NCBI GenBank assembly: GCA_038209365.1
Contig: JBBQXS010000036.1
Coordinates: 1-49,690 of the forward strand
Reading direction: 5' to 3'
From: DASQHW01 sp038209365
GTDB lineage: Bacteria; Actinomycetota; Acidimicrobiia; IMCC26256; PALSA-610
Length of the DNA: 49,690 nt
Shown here: positions 7,061-15,251 of the stretch, one piece after another
Layout of the letters: the number at the start of each line of letters is the position of its first letter
Position numbering within the stretch: position 1 is the first letter of the stretch
Position numbers and translations under genes: made by a program
Notes under the pieces: generated by a model
What the model saw: only the letters and a program-made list of their open reading frames with translations
Database searches by the model: none
What the model was told of the DNA's origin: nothing

Positions 7061-9313
7061 GTGCGGCGTCTGGCGATCTTCGTGGTCCGGCGGCGCTGGT
7101 GGGTCATCGGTGTCGCGCTGATCGCGCTCCCCGCCGCGGCGGCGTACGGCGCGAACGTGCACGACGAGCTGGCAGCCGGTGGTTTCTTCGATCCCGGCGC
7201 CGAATCGACACTCGCCAAGCAGGCGATCGTGAAGGAATTCCCGCTCTCTGCGCAGTCGGACTTCGCGATCGTTGTCACCACCAAGGGCGGGAAGAACGTG
7301 GACGACGCGGCGGTGCGAGCCGCCGGGAAAGACCTGACCGCGCGGCTGGGTCGAGAGCCGGGCGTGCTCACCTCGTCGTCATACTGGACTCTGAGCAACG
7401 TTGTGCAGCTGCGCAGTCGCGACTCGCGACAGGCGCTGATCTTCGCGACGCTCCGCGGTACTGACGACCAGAAGCTCGAAACGTCGGGCAAGCTGTCGCC
7501 TCGCTACAACATCGAGAACGACGCCATCTCGACCGACGTGACCGGCGAGACGGAGGTCACCCGCCAGATCTCCGACCAGGCGGAGAAGGACCTCGCGCGC
7601 GCCGACCTGCTGACCGCGCCGCTGACGTTCGTTGCGCTGGTCGTCGTGTTCGGCGGCCTGGTTGCGGCGGGCCTGCCGCTCGCCGTCGGCATCCTCGCCG
7701 TCCTCGGCACCTTCGTGGTGCTCAAGGCGCTCGCACAGTTCACCGACGTCTCGGTCTTCTCGTTGAACCTCACGACGGGGATGGGCCTCGGCCTTGCGAT
7801 CGACTACAGCCTCTTCGTCGTCTCGCGCTACCGAGAGGAGCTCGGCCGCGGCGTCTCCTCTCCGGTGGCCGTAGGGAGGTCGATGCAAACGGCGGGCCGC
7901 ACGGTCGCGTTCAGCGCGGGGACCGTCGCGATCTCGCTCGCTGTGCTCGCGATCTTTCCCATGCCGTACCTGCGGTCCTTCGCGTATGCCGGCGTCGCCG
8001 TCGTCGCGCTCGCCGCAATCGCGTCGATCGTCGTGTTGCCTTCGGTGCTCGCCGTGCTCGGGCCGCGCATCGAGAAGGGCCGTCTGTTCAAGGTGCGGGA
8101 CACGACCGACGGCGGCTTCTGGCGTCACCAAGCCGACCGGGTGATGCGCCACCCGGTGCCCTACGCGCTCGCGGTCAGCCTCGTGCTGATCCTGCTCGCG
8201 ATCCCGTTCTTCCACGTCGAGGTCGGCCTCCCCGACGACCGGGTCGGACCCAAGAGCATGAGCAGCCGGGCCGCGACCGACGCCGTGCGCCACAACTTCG
8301 CAAGCCGCGAAGCCGACGCGCTGCAAGTACGGATCCCGGACGTCGACGTGACCAAGGACAAGACCGCGATCGACGCGTTCGCGAAGACGATCGAGAAGAT
8401 CCCCGGCGTCGTGCGGATCGACGCGGTGACGGGCTTCTACGGCGATGTCCTGGGCGACGGCAAGAAAATCTTCATCCCGCCGGAGCTGGGGCCCAAGGAG
8501 ATCACGCAACGGTTCGTCGCGCAGCCGGGCGAGCGCGGCACCTACCTGTCGGTCGTGCCGGACGTCGAACCCTTTTCGCCGGAGGGCGAGAAGCTGGTAA
8601 AGAACGTCCGCGCCCTTCACCCGTCGTTCAAATTCGAGGTTGCCGGGCTCTCGGCGCAGCTCGTCGACACGAAGGACGCGGTGATCTCCCGGCTCCCGAT
8701 CGCGATCGGCTTCATCGCGCTTGCGACCTTCGTACTGCTGTTCATGATGACCGGAAGCATCTTGGTGCCCGTCAAGGCGCTCGCGCTGAACATCCTCAGC
8801 CTGACCGCGACGTTCGGTGCCACGGTGTGGATCTTCCAGGACGGGCATCTCTCGGACCTGCTCGGCTTCACACCGACGGGCACCATCGACGTCTTCACCC
8901 CGATCCTGATGTTCTGCATCGCGTTCGGCCTCTCGATGGACTACGAAGTCTTCCTGCTCTCGCGCATCAAGGAGGAGTACGACCTCGAGCACGACAACGA
9001 GCATGCCGTCGCGATCGGCCTCGCGAAGACCGGACGGATCGTCACCGCGGCGGCGCTCCTGCTGACAATCGTGTTCGCCGGGATAGCCACGTCACAGGTC
9101 GCGCTCCTCAAGGTGTTCGGCATCGGGTTGGCCCTGGCCGTGATCGTCGACGCGTTCCTGATCCGCGCCACGCTCGTGCCCGCGTTCATGCGGCTGGCGG
9201 GCCGCCTCAACTGGTGGTCGCCCAAGTGGCTGCGCCGCTGGCACTTGCGGTTCGGGATCTGGGAGAACGAACCGATCGCGTTGCTCGACCGGCAGTTCGA
9301 ATCCAGCGTCTAG
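7061..9313 (+). CDS. MMPL/RND family transporter
   Basis: 750 residues with the two-fold repeated RND layout: a first helix (about 8-28), an extracytoplasmic loop, a bundle of five helices (about 185-330), then the same again. Each half carries the Asp-Tyr proton-relay pair of MmpL proteins, IDYSLFVVSRYREEL at about 246-260 and MDYEVFLLSRIKEEY at about 626-640. It should use the proton gradient to move a lipid or other hydrophobic product out of the cell. The GTG start is preceded by GGGGGG. The neighbouring acyltransferases and patatins suggest a lipid cargo, but no specific substrate can be read from the sequence. It is convergent with the second WS/DGAT gene. Confidence 0.95.
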   Translation: MRRLAIFVVRRRWWVIGVALIALPAAAAYGANVHDELAAGGFFDPGAESTLAKQAIVKEFPLSAQSDFAIVVTTKGGKNVDDAAVRAAGKDLTARLGREPGVLTSSSYWTLSNVVQLRSRDSRQALIFATLRGTDDQKLETSGKLSPRYNIENDAISTDVTGETEVTRQISDQAEKDLARADLLTAPLTFVALVVVFGGLVAAGLPLAVGILAVLGTFVVLKALAQFTDVSVFSLNLTTGMGLGLAIDYSLFVVSRYREELGRGVSSPVAVGRSMQTAGRTVAFSAGTVAISLAVLAIFPMPYLRSFAYAGVAVVALAAIASIVVLPSVLAVLGPRIEKGRLFKVRDTTDGGFWRHQADRVMRHPVPYALAVSLVLILLAIPFFHVEVGLPDDRVGPKSMSSRAATDAVRHNFASREADALQVRIPDVDVTKDKTAIDAFAKTIEKIPGVVRIDAVTGFYGDVLGDGKKIFIPPELGPKEITQRFVAQPGERGTYLSVVPDVEPFSPEGEKLVKNVRALHPSFKFEVAGLSAQLVDTKDAVISRLPIAIGFIALATFVLLFMMTGSILVPVKALALNILSLTATFGATVWIFQDGHLSDLLGFTPTGTIDVFTPILMFCIAFGLSMDYEVFLLSRIKEEYDLEHDNEHAVAIGLAKTGRIVTAAALLLTIVFAGIATSQVALLKVFGIGLALAVIVDAFLIRATLVPAFMRLAGRLNWWSPKWLRRWHLRFGIWENEPIALLDRQFESSV

Positions 9314-9335
9314 TCCCGATGCGCGCACACCGGCG

Positions 9336-10715
9336 TCAGGCGATCTTTCGGACCTCGTCGAACGCGTCCTGGAGGCACGAGACCAAGATGTCGGGGTCCA
9401 GCACGGCGGCGGGGTCGGTGCTGATGCCGAGATGGAGCTCGTCCATGTGCGAGATCATCGTGACGTTCACGGCCGCGCCCGCGCGCGGCGAGTAGCCGAA
9501 GTTCTGCAGCGAACGCGCTCCCGCGACGTAGACGGGGAGCGGGCTCCCCGGCACGTTGCTCGTCACGACATCGATCCCCCGCATCACGTGCGAGACGACA
9601 GGCACCACGAACGCGCTGGGAACGGTGTTGAGCAACCTCGCGATCGGACTCGCGAACGGCAGCGCGTGCTCGCCTCGTTGCGCGGAGGTGAGATCGCGTA
9701 TGAGCTCCATGCGCGTGATCGGGTCGTCGACGTCGATGGGAAGCCTGAAGCGAGCGGGTGCGAAATGATTTCCGAGGCCGTCGCCCGCACCGCGAGTGCT
9801 GATCGGCATCGCGACGCGCAGCGCGGGCACGACGACGCCGTGCCGCACGTGGTACCGCGCCATTCCTCCGGCAACTCCGGCCATGAACGCGGTATTCAGC
9901 TTCGCCCCCGCCTGCCGAGCGGCGGCCTTCATCTCGTCGATCGGGAGCACCATCGCGTCGAAGCGGGTGGTGAGCGAACGCGCCTGCATCAGCGGGCTCA
10001 AAGGACCACCGCCGGGTGATGCGACACGCGCGAGCGATCGCGCCACGCCCGCGAGCGCAGTGGCGGCGTCGATCGGGTGACGTCCAGCCCGCGCCGCCGC
10101 CGCGGGCGCCGACCGCACGAGGTTCGCGATCGCGCCCGCGTCGGCGCGCAGTCCCGCGGTGAGCACATCGAGCATTGAGGCGGAGTCTTCGACGGGCGCA
10201 GGCCGTCCGGAGTCCCGCACCCGCGGATCACGCTCGAAGTCGAGAAAGATCAGCGCGATGTCGAGCAGACCGATGCCGTCGCCGAGCGAATGATGGATCT
10301 TCTGGATCGCAGCGGCGCGACCGTCCGCGAGACCCTCGACGATGTGCGACTCCCACAGCGGCCGGGCCGGATCGAACGGTCGCATCGCCAGGTGTGAGGC
10401 GTAGTCGAGCAACTGCCGCATCCCGGCCGGCTCACGGAGTCGGGTGTACTGCACGTGATAGTCGACATCGAAGGCGGAAGTGGTGCGCCACACCGGCGCG
10501 GCCCCGGGCACAGGCGGACGAACCGGCACCTGGTACATGCGCGGGACCCGTGCGACGCCGGCGAGCACCTTCGCGCGAAAGCGATCGTGGTCGGGTGCAT
10601 GCTCGAGGAGCGCGACCTGCACGATCGTGGAGCGAAGCATCGGTGATCGCTCGAGCCGCAACAACAGCGTGTCAGTCGGGCTCAGCCGGCGATTGGTGGC
10701 GTGCCCCTCGGTCAT
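9336..10715 (-). CDS. WS/DGAT-type acyltransferase, copy 2
   Basis: 459 residues with the family N-terminus (LSPTDTLLLRLERSP), the ARPLWESHIVEGL segment and an intact catalytic HHSLGDG at 141-147. The C-terminal VTSNVPGSPLPVY block is present. It makes the same class of acyl ester as the copy at 5094 but is clearly divergent from it, so a recent duplication is unlikely. A central Ala-rich insert lies around 190-230. It is divergent from the cNMP-patatin gene at 10866; the 150-bp gap is presumably a shared promoter region, though I cannot mark boxes confidently. Confidence 0.94.
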   Translation of the reverse strand: MTEGHATNRRLSPTDTLLLRLERSPMLRSTIVQVALLEHAPDHDRFRAKVLAGVARVPRMYQVPVRPPVPGAAPVWRTTSAFDVDYHVQYTRLREPAGMRQLLDYASHLAMRPFDPARPLWESHIVEGLADGRAAAIQKIHHSLGDGIGLLDIALIFLDFERDPRVRDSGRPAPVEDSASMLDVLTAGLRADAGAIANLVRSAPAAAARAGRHPIDAATALAGVARSLARVASPGGGPLSPLMQARSLTTRFDAMVLPIDEMKAAARQAGAKLNTAFMAGVAGGMARYHVRHGVVVPALRVAMPISTRGAGDGLGNHFAPARFRLPIDVDDPITRMELIRDLTSAQRGEHALPFASPIARLLNTVPSAFVVPVVSHVMRGIDVVTSNVPGSPLPVYVAGARSLQNFGYSPRAGAAVNVTMISHMDELHLGISTDPAAVLDPDILVSCLQDAFDEVRKIA

Positions 10716-10865
10716 GACGATCCCTCACCCCCCGCGAGCGGACTAGCTCCAGTCTGCGGTCCACGCTTCGCGGCACGCAAAGTACCGGCGTCGCACTGGC
10801 AGGCGGAGGCCGCCATTCGTTAGCGTCGGCGCGGTACGAGAGGCGGCGGCGGAGAGGTGCACGTG

Positions 10866-12791
10866 ATGGACATCACGGCCCGAGCGGGGGCGCTGGCGTC
10901 GCTCCCGCTCTTTGCGGGGTTCAATGCCGACGAGATCGCGACCATCGCGGCGCGCTGCACCGAGCGCGAGCATGCGAAGGACGAGGTGCTGTGGCAGGCG
11001 GGCGACCCGGGTGACGAATTCGTCGTGGTCCTGTCCGGCGAGCTCTCGGTGTGGCGAGGCGGCGACGATTCCGAGGTCGTCGCGCGCGTCGGACCCGGCG
11101 AGTGCCTGGGCGAGATCGCGTTGCTGCTCGACGAGCCACGATCTGCGGCAGTGAGCTGTTCGCGGCCGTGCCGGCTGCTGGTGCTCGCGGGACTGCACTT
11201 CCAGGAGCTCCTGCGCGGCGACGCGCGAGCACTCACCTACGTCTCACAACTTCTCGCCCGGCGAGTCGTTGCCACGACGCGCGCTCGTGTCGCGGCGCGG
11301 AAGTCGACGTCGATCGGCGTGGTCGCCGACGACGGCACGCCCGGCGCGAGCCTCGTCGCCGACGCCTTGGCGGCGATCGTCGCCTCGCTCACGAGCGGCC
11401 GCGTGCTCGTCGTCTCGTTGGGCGACGCCGGAAAACAGCTCGACGCGTTGACCGCGAGTGGCGCCGGATCGGCGGCATCCCTGATCGAGCATCGCCGCAA
11501 CGGCGCACCCGACCGGCTCGACGTCGCCCTGCCCGACGCGGCGGATCCCGAGCTCGTCGGACGCGAGCTCACGGCGTTGCTCGGCGTGCTCGGCGACGAA
11601 TACCGCGCCGTCGTCGTCGACCTCTCGTCGCATCCCGCGTGCACTCTGGCCGCCGCCGCCGCGGCATGTGACGACGCGGTGTCCGTGTCCTACAGGTTCG
11701 ACAAGCGGCAAGGGGCCGGCGCGCCACACAGCCACATCTTGCGGGTGGTCAACCGCGCCGACCCGCGATCGCGTGCGCTGCCGCTCAACCATTGCGAGCC
11801 GTTCATCTTGCCGCGCGAGGCCTCCCTCACCGGATTGCGCGGCGAGGCGCTGATCCCGTTCCTGCAGGACAACCCGTGGCTCCCCGTGACCCGCACGCTC
11901 AATCGGCTCGCCCGCAAGGTCCTGCGCGCGACCGTTGGCATCGCGCTCGGTGGTGGCGCCGCGTTCGGCATCTCACACGTCGGCGTGCTCGAGGTACTCG
12001 ACGAGGCCGGCATCCCCGTCGACCTCGTCGCGGGCACGAGCATGGGATCGATCGTCGGGCTGGGCTACGCCGGAGGCATGACCGGCGCGGAAATGCACGA
12101 AGTCGCCCGCCGGCAGAGCAACCTTCCGAGCGCGATACGCGCGCTCGACCTGTCCTTCTCCGGTCTGGGGCTCATGAGCGGCCGCCGCCTCGTCAAGACG
12201 TTTGCTCACCTGCTGCCGATCGAGACCTTCGAGGACCTCACGCTGCCGTTCGTCGCGGTGGCGACGGACGTGCAGACCGGTCTCGGCGTCACCATCGGCA
12301 CCGGGCGCCTCGAAGACGCTTTCCGGGCGAGCTCTTCGATCCCGCTGCTGTTCGCTCCCGCGGAACGGGACGGACGCATGCTCGTCGACGGCGCGATGGT
12401 CGACCCGGTTCCCGCGGACGTGGCGCGTGAGATGGGCGCGGACATCGTGCTGGCGGTGAACGTCGTGCCGAAGCTCAACGGCGACGTTCGCACGCCGCTG
12501 TCGCGGGCCTTCGGGGCGTTGAACCGCCTGAACCCGCTCGCCCACCTCAACGGCACGGTGGCGGCACCCCACATCGTCGACATCCTCATGAACTCGCTCG
12601 TCGCGATCCAGTACGAGCTCGGCAACTTCAAGGCGCTGACCGCGGATGTGCTCGTCAACGTCGACCTCGCGGACTTCACCTGGATCGACTTCACGTCGGC
12701 GATCCCGATCGTCGAACGAGGCGCGGAGGCGGCCGAGGCGGCGTTGCCTGCGATCCGAGAGGCCTACGAGCAGCGGCTTGCGGGGGTCTGA
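10866..12791 (+). CDS. cNMP-binding patatin-like phospholipase (NTE-type)
   Basis: 641 residues. An N-terminal cyclic-nucleotide-binding domain (about 10-130) has the cassette CLGEIALLLDEPRSAAV. A middle Rossmann-like region (about 145-300) resembles a degenerate P-loop domain without a clear Walker A. The patatin domain starts near 358: GGGAAFG at 362-368, GTSMGS with Ser392 as nucleophile, and the catalytic Asp508 in VDGAMVDPVP. This is the architecture of neuropathy-target-esterase-like lysophospholipases, whose hydrolase is thought to respond to the regulatory domain. I chose the ATG at 10866 because GGAGAGG at 10851-10857 is spaced 8 nt from it; the GTG at 10857 overlaps that site. It converges on the third WS/DGAT gene. 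Confidence 0.94.
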   Translation: MDITARAGALASLPLFAGFNADEIATIAARCTEREHAKDEVLWQAGDPGDEFVVVLSGELSVWRGGDDSEVVARVGPGECLGEIALLLDEPRSAAVSCSRPCRLLVLAGLHFQELLRGDARALTYVSQLLARRVVATTRARVAARKSTSIGVVADDGTPGASLVADALAAIVASLTSGRVLVVSLGDAGKQLDALTASGAGSAASLIEHRRNGAPDRLDVALPDAADPELVGRELTALLGVLGDEYRAVVVDLSSHPACTLAAAAAACDDAVSVSYRFDKRQGAGAPHSHILRVVNRADPRSRALPLNHCEPFILPREASLTGLRGEALIPFLQDNPWLPVTRTLNRLARKVLRATVGIALGGGAAFGISHVGVLEVLDEAGIPVDLVAGTSMGSIVGLGYAGGMTGAEMHEVARRQSNLPSAIRALDLSFSGLGLMSGRRLVKTFAHLLPIETFEDLTLPFVAVATDVQTGLGVTIGTGRLEDAFRASSSIPLLFAPAERDGRMLVDGAMVDPVPADVAREMGADIVLAVNVVPKLNGDVRTPLSRAFGALNRLNPLAHLNGTVAAPHIVDILMNSLVAIQYELGNFKALTADVLVNVDLADFTWIDFTSAIPIVERGAEAAEAALPAIREAYEQRLAGV

Positions 12792-12793
12792 TT

Positions 12794-12809
12794 CCGCTTT
12801 ACGAAGCGG
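12794..12809. terminator. Short hairpin between convergent stops
   Basis: CCGCTT and AAGCGG pair around a TACG tetraloop. It lies between the stop of the cNMP-patatin gene (12791) and the last codons of the third WS/DGAT gene, so it could stop transcription from both sides. The stem is only 6 bp. Confidence 0.45.
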
Positions 12810-14190
12810 TTGCGGCCTTCTCGAGCTCGGCGACCGCGTCGTCGACGTAGCGCGCGAGATGCGCGACATCCGGCAACAGATCAGGGCACACCTGGAAGCC
12901 GAAGCTGACCGTGTCGAGATAGCTGACGACCGTGATGTTCAGGCCCATGCCCTCGATGAGGGGCCCCATCGGCAACATCTGCGAGACGCGACCGCCGGCG
13001 ATCCAGAGCGGGAAATCAGGCCCACGCACGTTCGAGATCATCAAATTGGCGACGGGCGGGACGCGGTCCGCGAGGCGAAGTGTCGACGCCACGTGCATCA
13101 CCGGGTTGATCGTCTTCGGTGGGAGCAGCGACGCAAGCGACTGCAGCAATTCGTGGCCGCTCTGCTCGTAGAACTCCTTGGCCGCAGCCGCGGTACGAGT
13201 GGTCGCCGCAACGCGTTCCACCGGATCTTCGATGTGCACCGGGATCGCGTAGAACATCGTCGAGAACCGGTTTCCGCCCGCCGCGTCTTCGAGCGCACGC
13301 TCCGAGACGGGGATCGCGGCAACCAGGGGACGGTCGGGGAGCTCGTCGCGATCCGTGAGATACAGCCGCAATGCACCGGCGCAGACCGCGATCAGCAAGT
13401 CGTTCAGCGTCGCGCCGTACGCGCGCCGGATCTCCTTCAGGCGGGAGAGCTCCACCGACGTGAATTCGACGGTGCGTCGCGGCGTCAGTGCGCGATTGAA
13501 CGGGAGACGAGGCGCGGTGAGCGGCAACGCGAGGTCTGCGTCGCCCGCGCGTTGCGCGGCCCGCACGAGCATGCTCGCGACGCGCGGCGCCGACCGCACG
13601 AAGTCGCGCGCCCATCGCACGCTGCCCCGGATCGACTCGCGCGCCTGATCGGCGGCGGTGAGGCTGCGCGGCTCGGGGCGGGGCGGTACCACCACCGGCG
13701 GGGCGTGTGGTTCGAGATCGAAGAACGCCGCGAGGCTTCCGACGCCGGACGCGCCGTCGAGCACCGCGTGGTGCACCTTGCAGATGACCGCGACGCGGCC
13801 GTCTTCCAGCTCGTCGACGAGCCACATCTCCCACAGCGGGCGATCGCGCCGGAGCGGGCGCGATGCGATCTCGCCCGCAATCCGTCCGAGCGCGCGGAGA
13901 TCCTTCGGCGGATCGAGGAGCGCCTGATGGAGGTGCGTGTCGACCGCCAGATCGGGTTCGTCTTCCCACACCGGGTTCGACAACCCGGGAAGCGTTTGCA
14001 ACCGCCGGCAGAACATCGAGACCAGTGGCAAGCGGCTCTCGATGCGATCACGCGCGACGCGGTAGTGATCTTGGGGAGGGATGTCCGGATCGGGCTCGAT
14101 GATGAGCACCGCGAGAATGTTCAGCTGCTGCGCTTCGGTCTCGAGGGAAAGGAGCGCCGCGTCGAGTGTCGAGAGGTATTCAGCCGCCAT
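12799..14190 (-). CDS. WS/DGAT-type acyltransferase, copy 3
   Basis: 463 residues. The opening MAAEYLSTLDAALLSLE is the family start, followed by RPLWEMWLVDEL at 117-128 and the intact catalytic HHAVLDG at 140-146. The TLNDLLIAVCAGALR and LMISNVRGPDFPLW blocks are present. It should acylate fatty alcohols or diacylglycerol for wax ester or triacylglycerol storage, or an unknown alcohol. Three copies within 9 kb, interleaved with two patatins, suggest a local lipid synthesis-and-turnover locus. A C-terminal acidic tail ends the protein. The promoter is presumably in 14191-14278. Confidence 0.95.
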   Translation of the reverse strand: MAAEYLSTLDAALLSLETEAQQLNILAVLIIEPDPDIPPQDHYRVARDRIESRLPLVSMFCRRLQTLPGLSNPVWEDEPDLAVDTHLHQALLDPPKDLRALGRIAGEIASRPLRRDRPLWEMWLVDELEDGRVAVICKVHHAVLDGASGVGSLAAFFDLEPHAPPVVVPPRPEPRSLTAADQARESIRGSVRWARDFVRSAPRVASMLVRAAQRAGDADLALPLTAPRLPFNRALTPRRTVEFTSVELSRLKEIRRAYGATLNDLLIAVCAGALRLYLTDRDELPDRPLVAAIPVSERALEDAAGGNRFSTMFYAIPVHIEDPVERVAATTRTAAAAKEFYEQSGHELLQSLASLLPPKTINPVMHVASTLRLADRVPPVANLMISNVRGPDFPLWIAGGRVSQMLPMGPLIEGMGLNITVVSYLDTVSFGFQVCPDLLPDVAHLARYVDDAVAELEKAATAS

Positions 14191-14278
14191 GCGGCCAGCG
14201 TACGAAGCGGCGCTTCCGACGGCAACAATCGGGGCAGGGTTCGCGCTGGGGAGAATTACTCAATACCGAGCGCGAACG

Positions 14279-14980
14279 TCACAGATCGGTGACAACGCCC
14301 AGTCGCTGCACGCCGTGCACTCGACCCAGCCCCTGCAACGTGAGGCTGCGGGTGTCCTGCACGACGATCCACGACGCCAGGGTCTCGGCGGGATAACCCA
14401 TCGCGAGCAGCTCGCCGGGACCCGCGGATTCACAGAGACGTGCCGCCAGGTTGATCGGGCGACCGATGTAGTCGTCGCCATCGAGGATCAGCACGTTGCC
14501 GTGCGCGAAGCCGCCACGAAGCGCCAGCGGTTGTTTGGTGCAGCGAGCGACGATCTCGACCGCGGCCGCGATCGTCGGCCCGACGTCGACTCCGACGATC
14601 ATGGCACCGTCCCCGAGCCATTTGTCCACGCGTACGCCGCGGCGCGCCGCGATCTCGCGGGTGAGGCCCCGGAAGGTGCGCAGCTCGTTGATCGCCGCCT
14701 CCTCGCCGTGGGACGCCGTGAAGCTGGTGAACCCGCACAGGTCCAAGAAGATGAACGCCCGGGCCACGGTCGGAATGGTCTCCGACACGTAGTTCGGATG
14801 CTCGAGCCCGCTGCTGTGCGCGCCCGTACCAACTGTGCCGACCGGAGCACCCCCGGACCTGTCGTTCGGCTGCGGCGCCAGGCGGCCAAGCCATTCGTGC
14901 GCCGCGTCGCGGGCGCGCGCCACCAACGAGTCCATGCTGAAGATCTCATCGTCACGCTGGCACGCGTCCTGAGGGGGCAT
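14279..14980 (-). CDS. Class III adenylate/guanylate cyclase, cytosolic
   Basis: 233 residues (218 if the internal Met at 14935 is the start; neither has a clear Shine-Dalgarno). One cyclase homology domain covers about 75-230. Both metal-binding Asp are present, Asp80 in FLDLCGFTSF and Asp124 in KWLGDGAMIVG. The transition-state pair is visible in GRPINLAARL (Asn177, Arg181). No membrane helix or sensor domain precedes it, only ~70 residues of low complexity. It should make cAMP, or possibly cGMP, in the cytoplasm. It is divergent from the GGDEF-EAL gene. cNMP-binding proteins at 6529, 10866 and 42037 are possible receivers of its product. Confidence 0.9.
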   Translation of the reverse strand: MPPQDACQRDDEIFSMDSLVARARDAAHEWLGRLAPQPNDRSGGAPVGTVGTGAHSSGLEHPNYVSETIPTVARAFIFLDLCGFTSFTASHGEEAAINELRTFRGLTREIAARRGVRVDKWLGDGAMIVGVDVGPTIAAAVEIVARCTKQPLALRGGFAHGNVLILDGDDYIGRPINLAARLCESAGPGELLAMGYPAETLASWIVVQDTRSLTLQGLGRVHGVQRLGVVTDL

Positions 14981-15040
14981 TGCCGATCACCATATGAGCG
15001 GCTCGTCGCCCAGCCGTGCACCGGGGTGTAAATGTCACGC

Positions 15041-15200
15041 GAACAGGCGGTGACCGGCGGCGATGCGCCGGGAAACCCCGGACGCCGGGCCCGCCGCCGA
15101 GAGCCCGGCCCCCGGCCGTTTCCCCCCAGGGCGTAAAGCGGACGATTCGGACTCCCGGGCGGCCGCGCGACCAGCCGCAAAACGCCCGCTACATCCGCCG
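15041..15200. promoter_or_regulatory. Highly structured GC-rich leader between the divergent cyclase and GGDEF-EAL genes
   Basis: Several nested hairpins can be drawn. GCCGGGC (around 15083) can pair with GCCCGGC (around 15103). GGGCG at 15129-15133 pairs with CGCCC at 15183-15187, and GCGG at 15138-15141 pairs with CCGC at 15175-15178, separated by a symmetric TAAA/AAAA internal loop. It lies directly upstream of the GGDEF-EAL start. I could not match it to the c-di-GMP riboswitch consensus, so it is only a candidate structured leader. Confidence 0.3.
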
Positions 15201-15251
15201 CTCCGCTGTGCCGATCGATCCATGGCGATGCTGGCGCTTCAAGGGGTGTAG

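Noticed and set aside
7379..9004. 541-residue minus-strand open frame inside the MMPL gene
   Set aside because: Antisense shadow of the transporter, rich in Arg/Glu/His with no motif or ribosome-binding site.
12646..14292. 548-residue plus-strand open frame opposite WS/DGAT copy 3
   Set aside because: Antisense shadow; the acyltransferase on the other strand has intact catalytic motifs.
15001..15251. Known c-di-GMP (GEMM) riboswitch upstream of the GGDEF-EAL gene
   Set aside because: The region is structured and contains a few short look-alike strings, but the conserved receptor and GACGCAAAGCC-like segment are not found.
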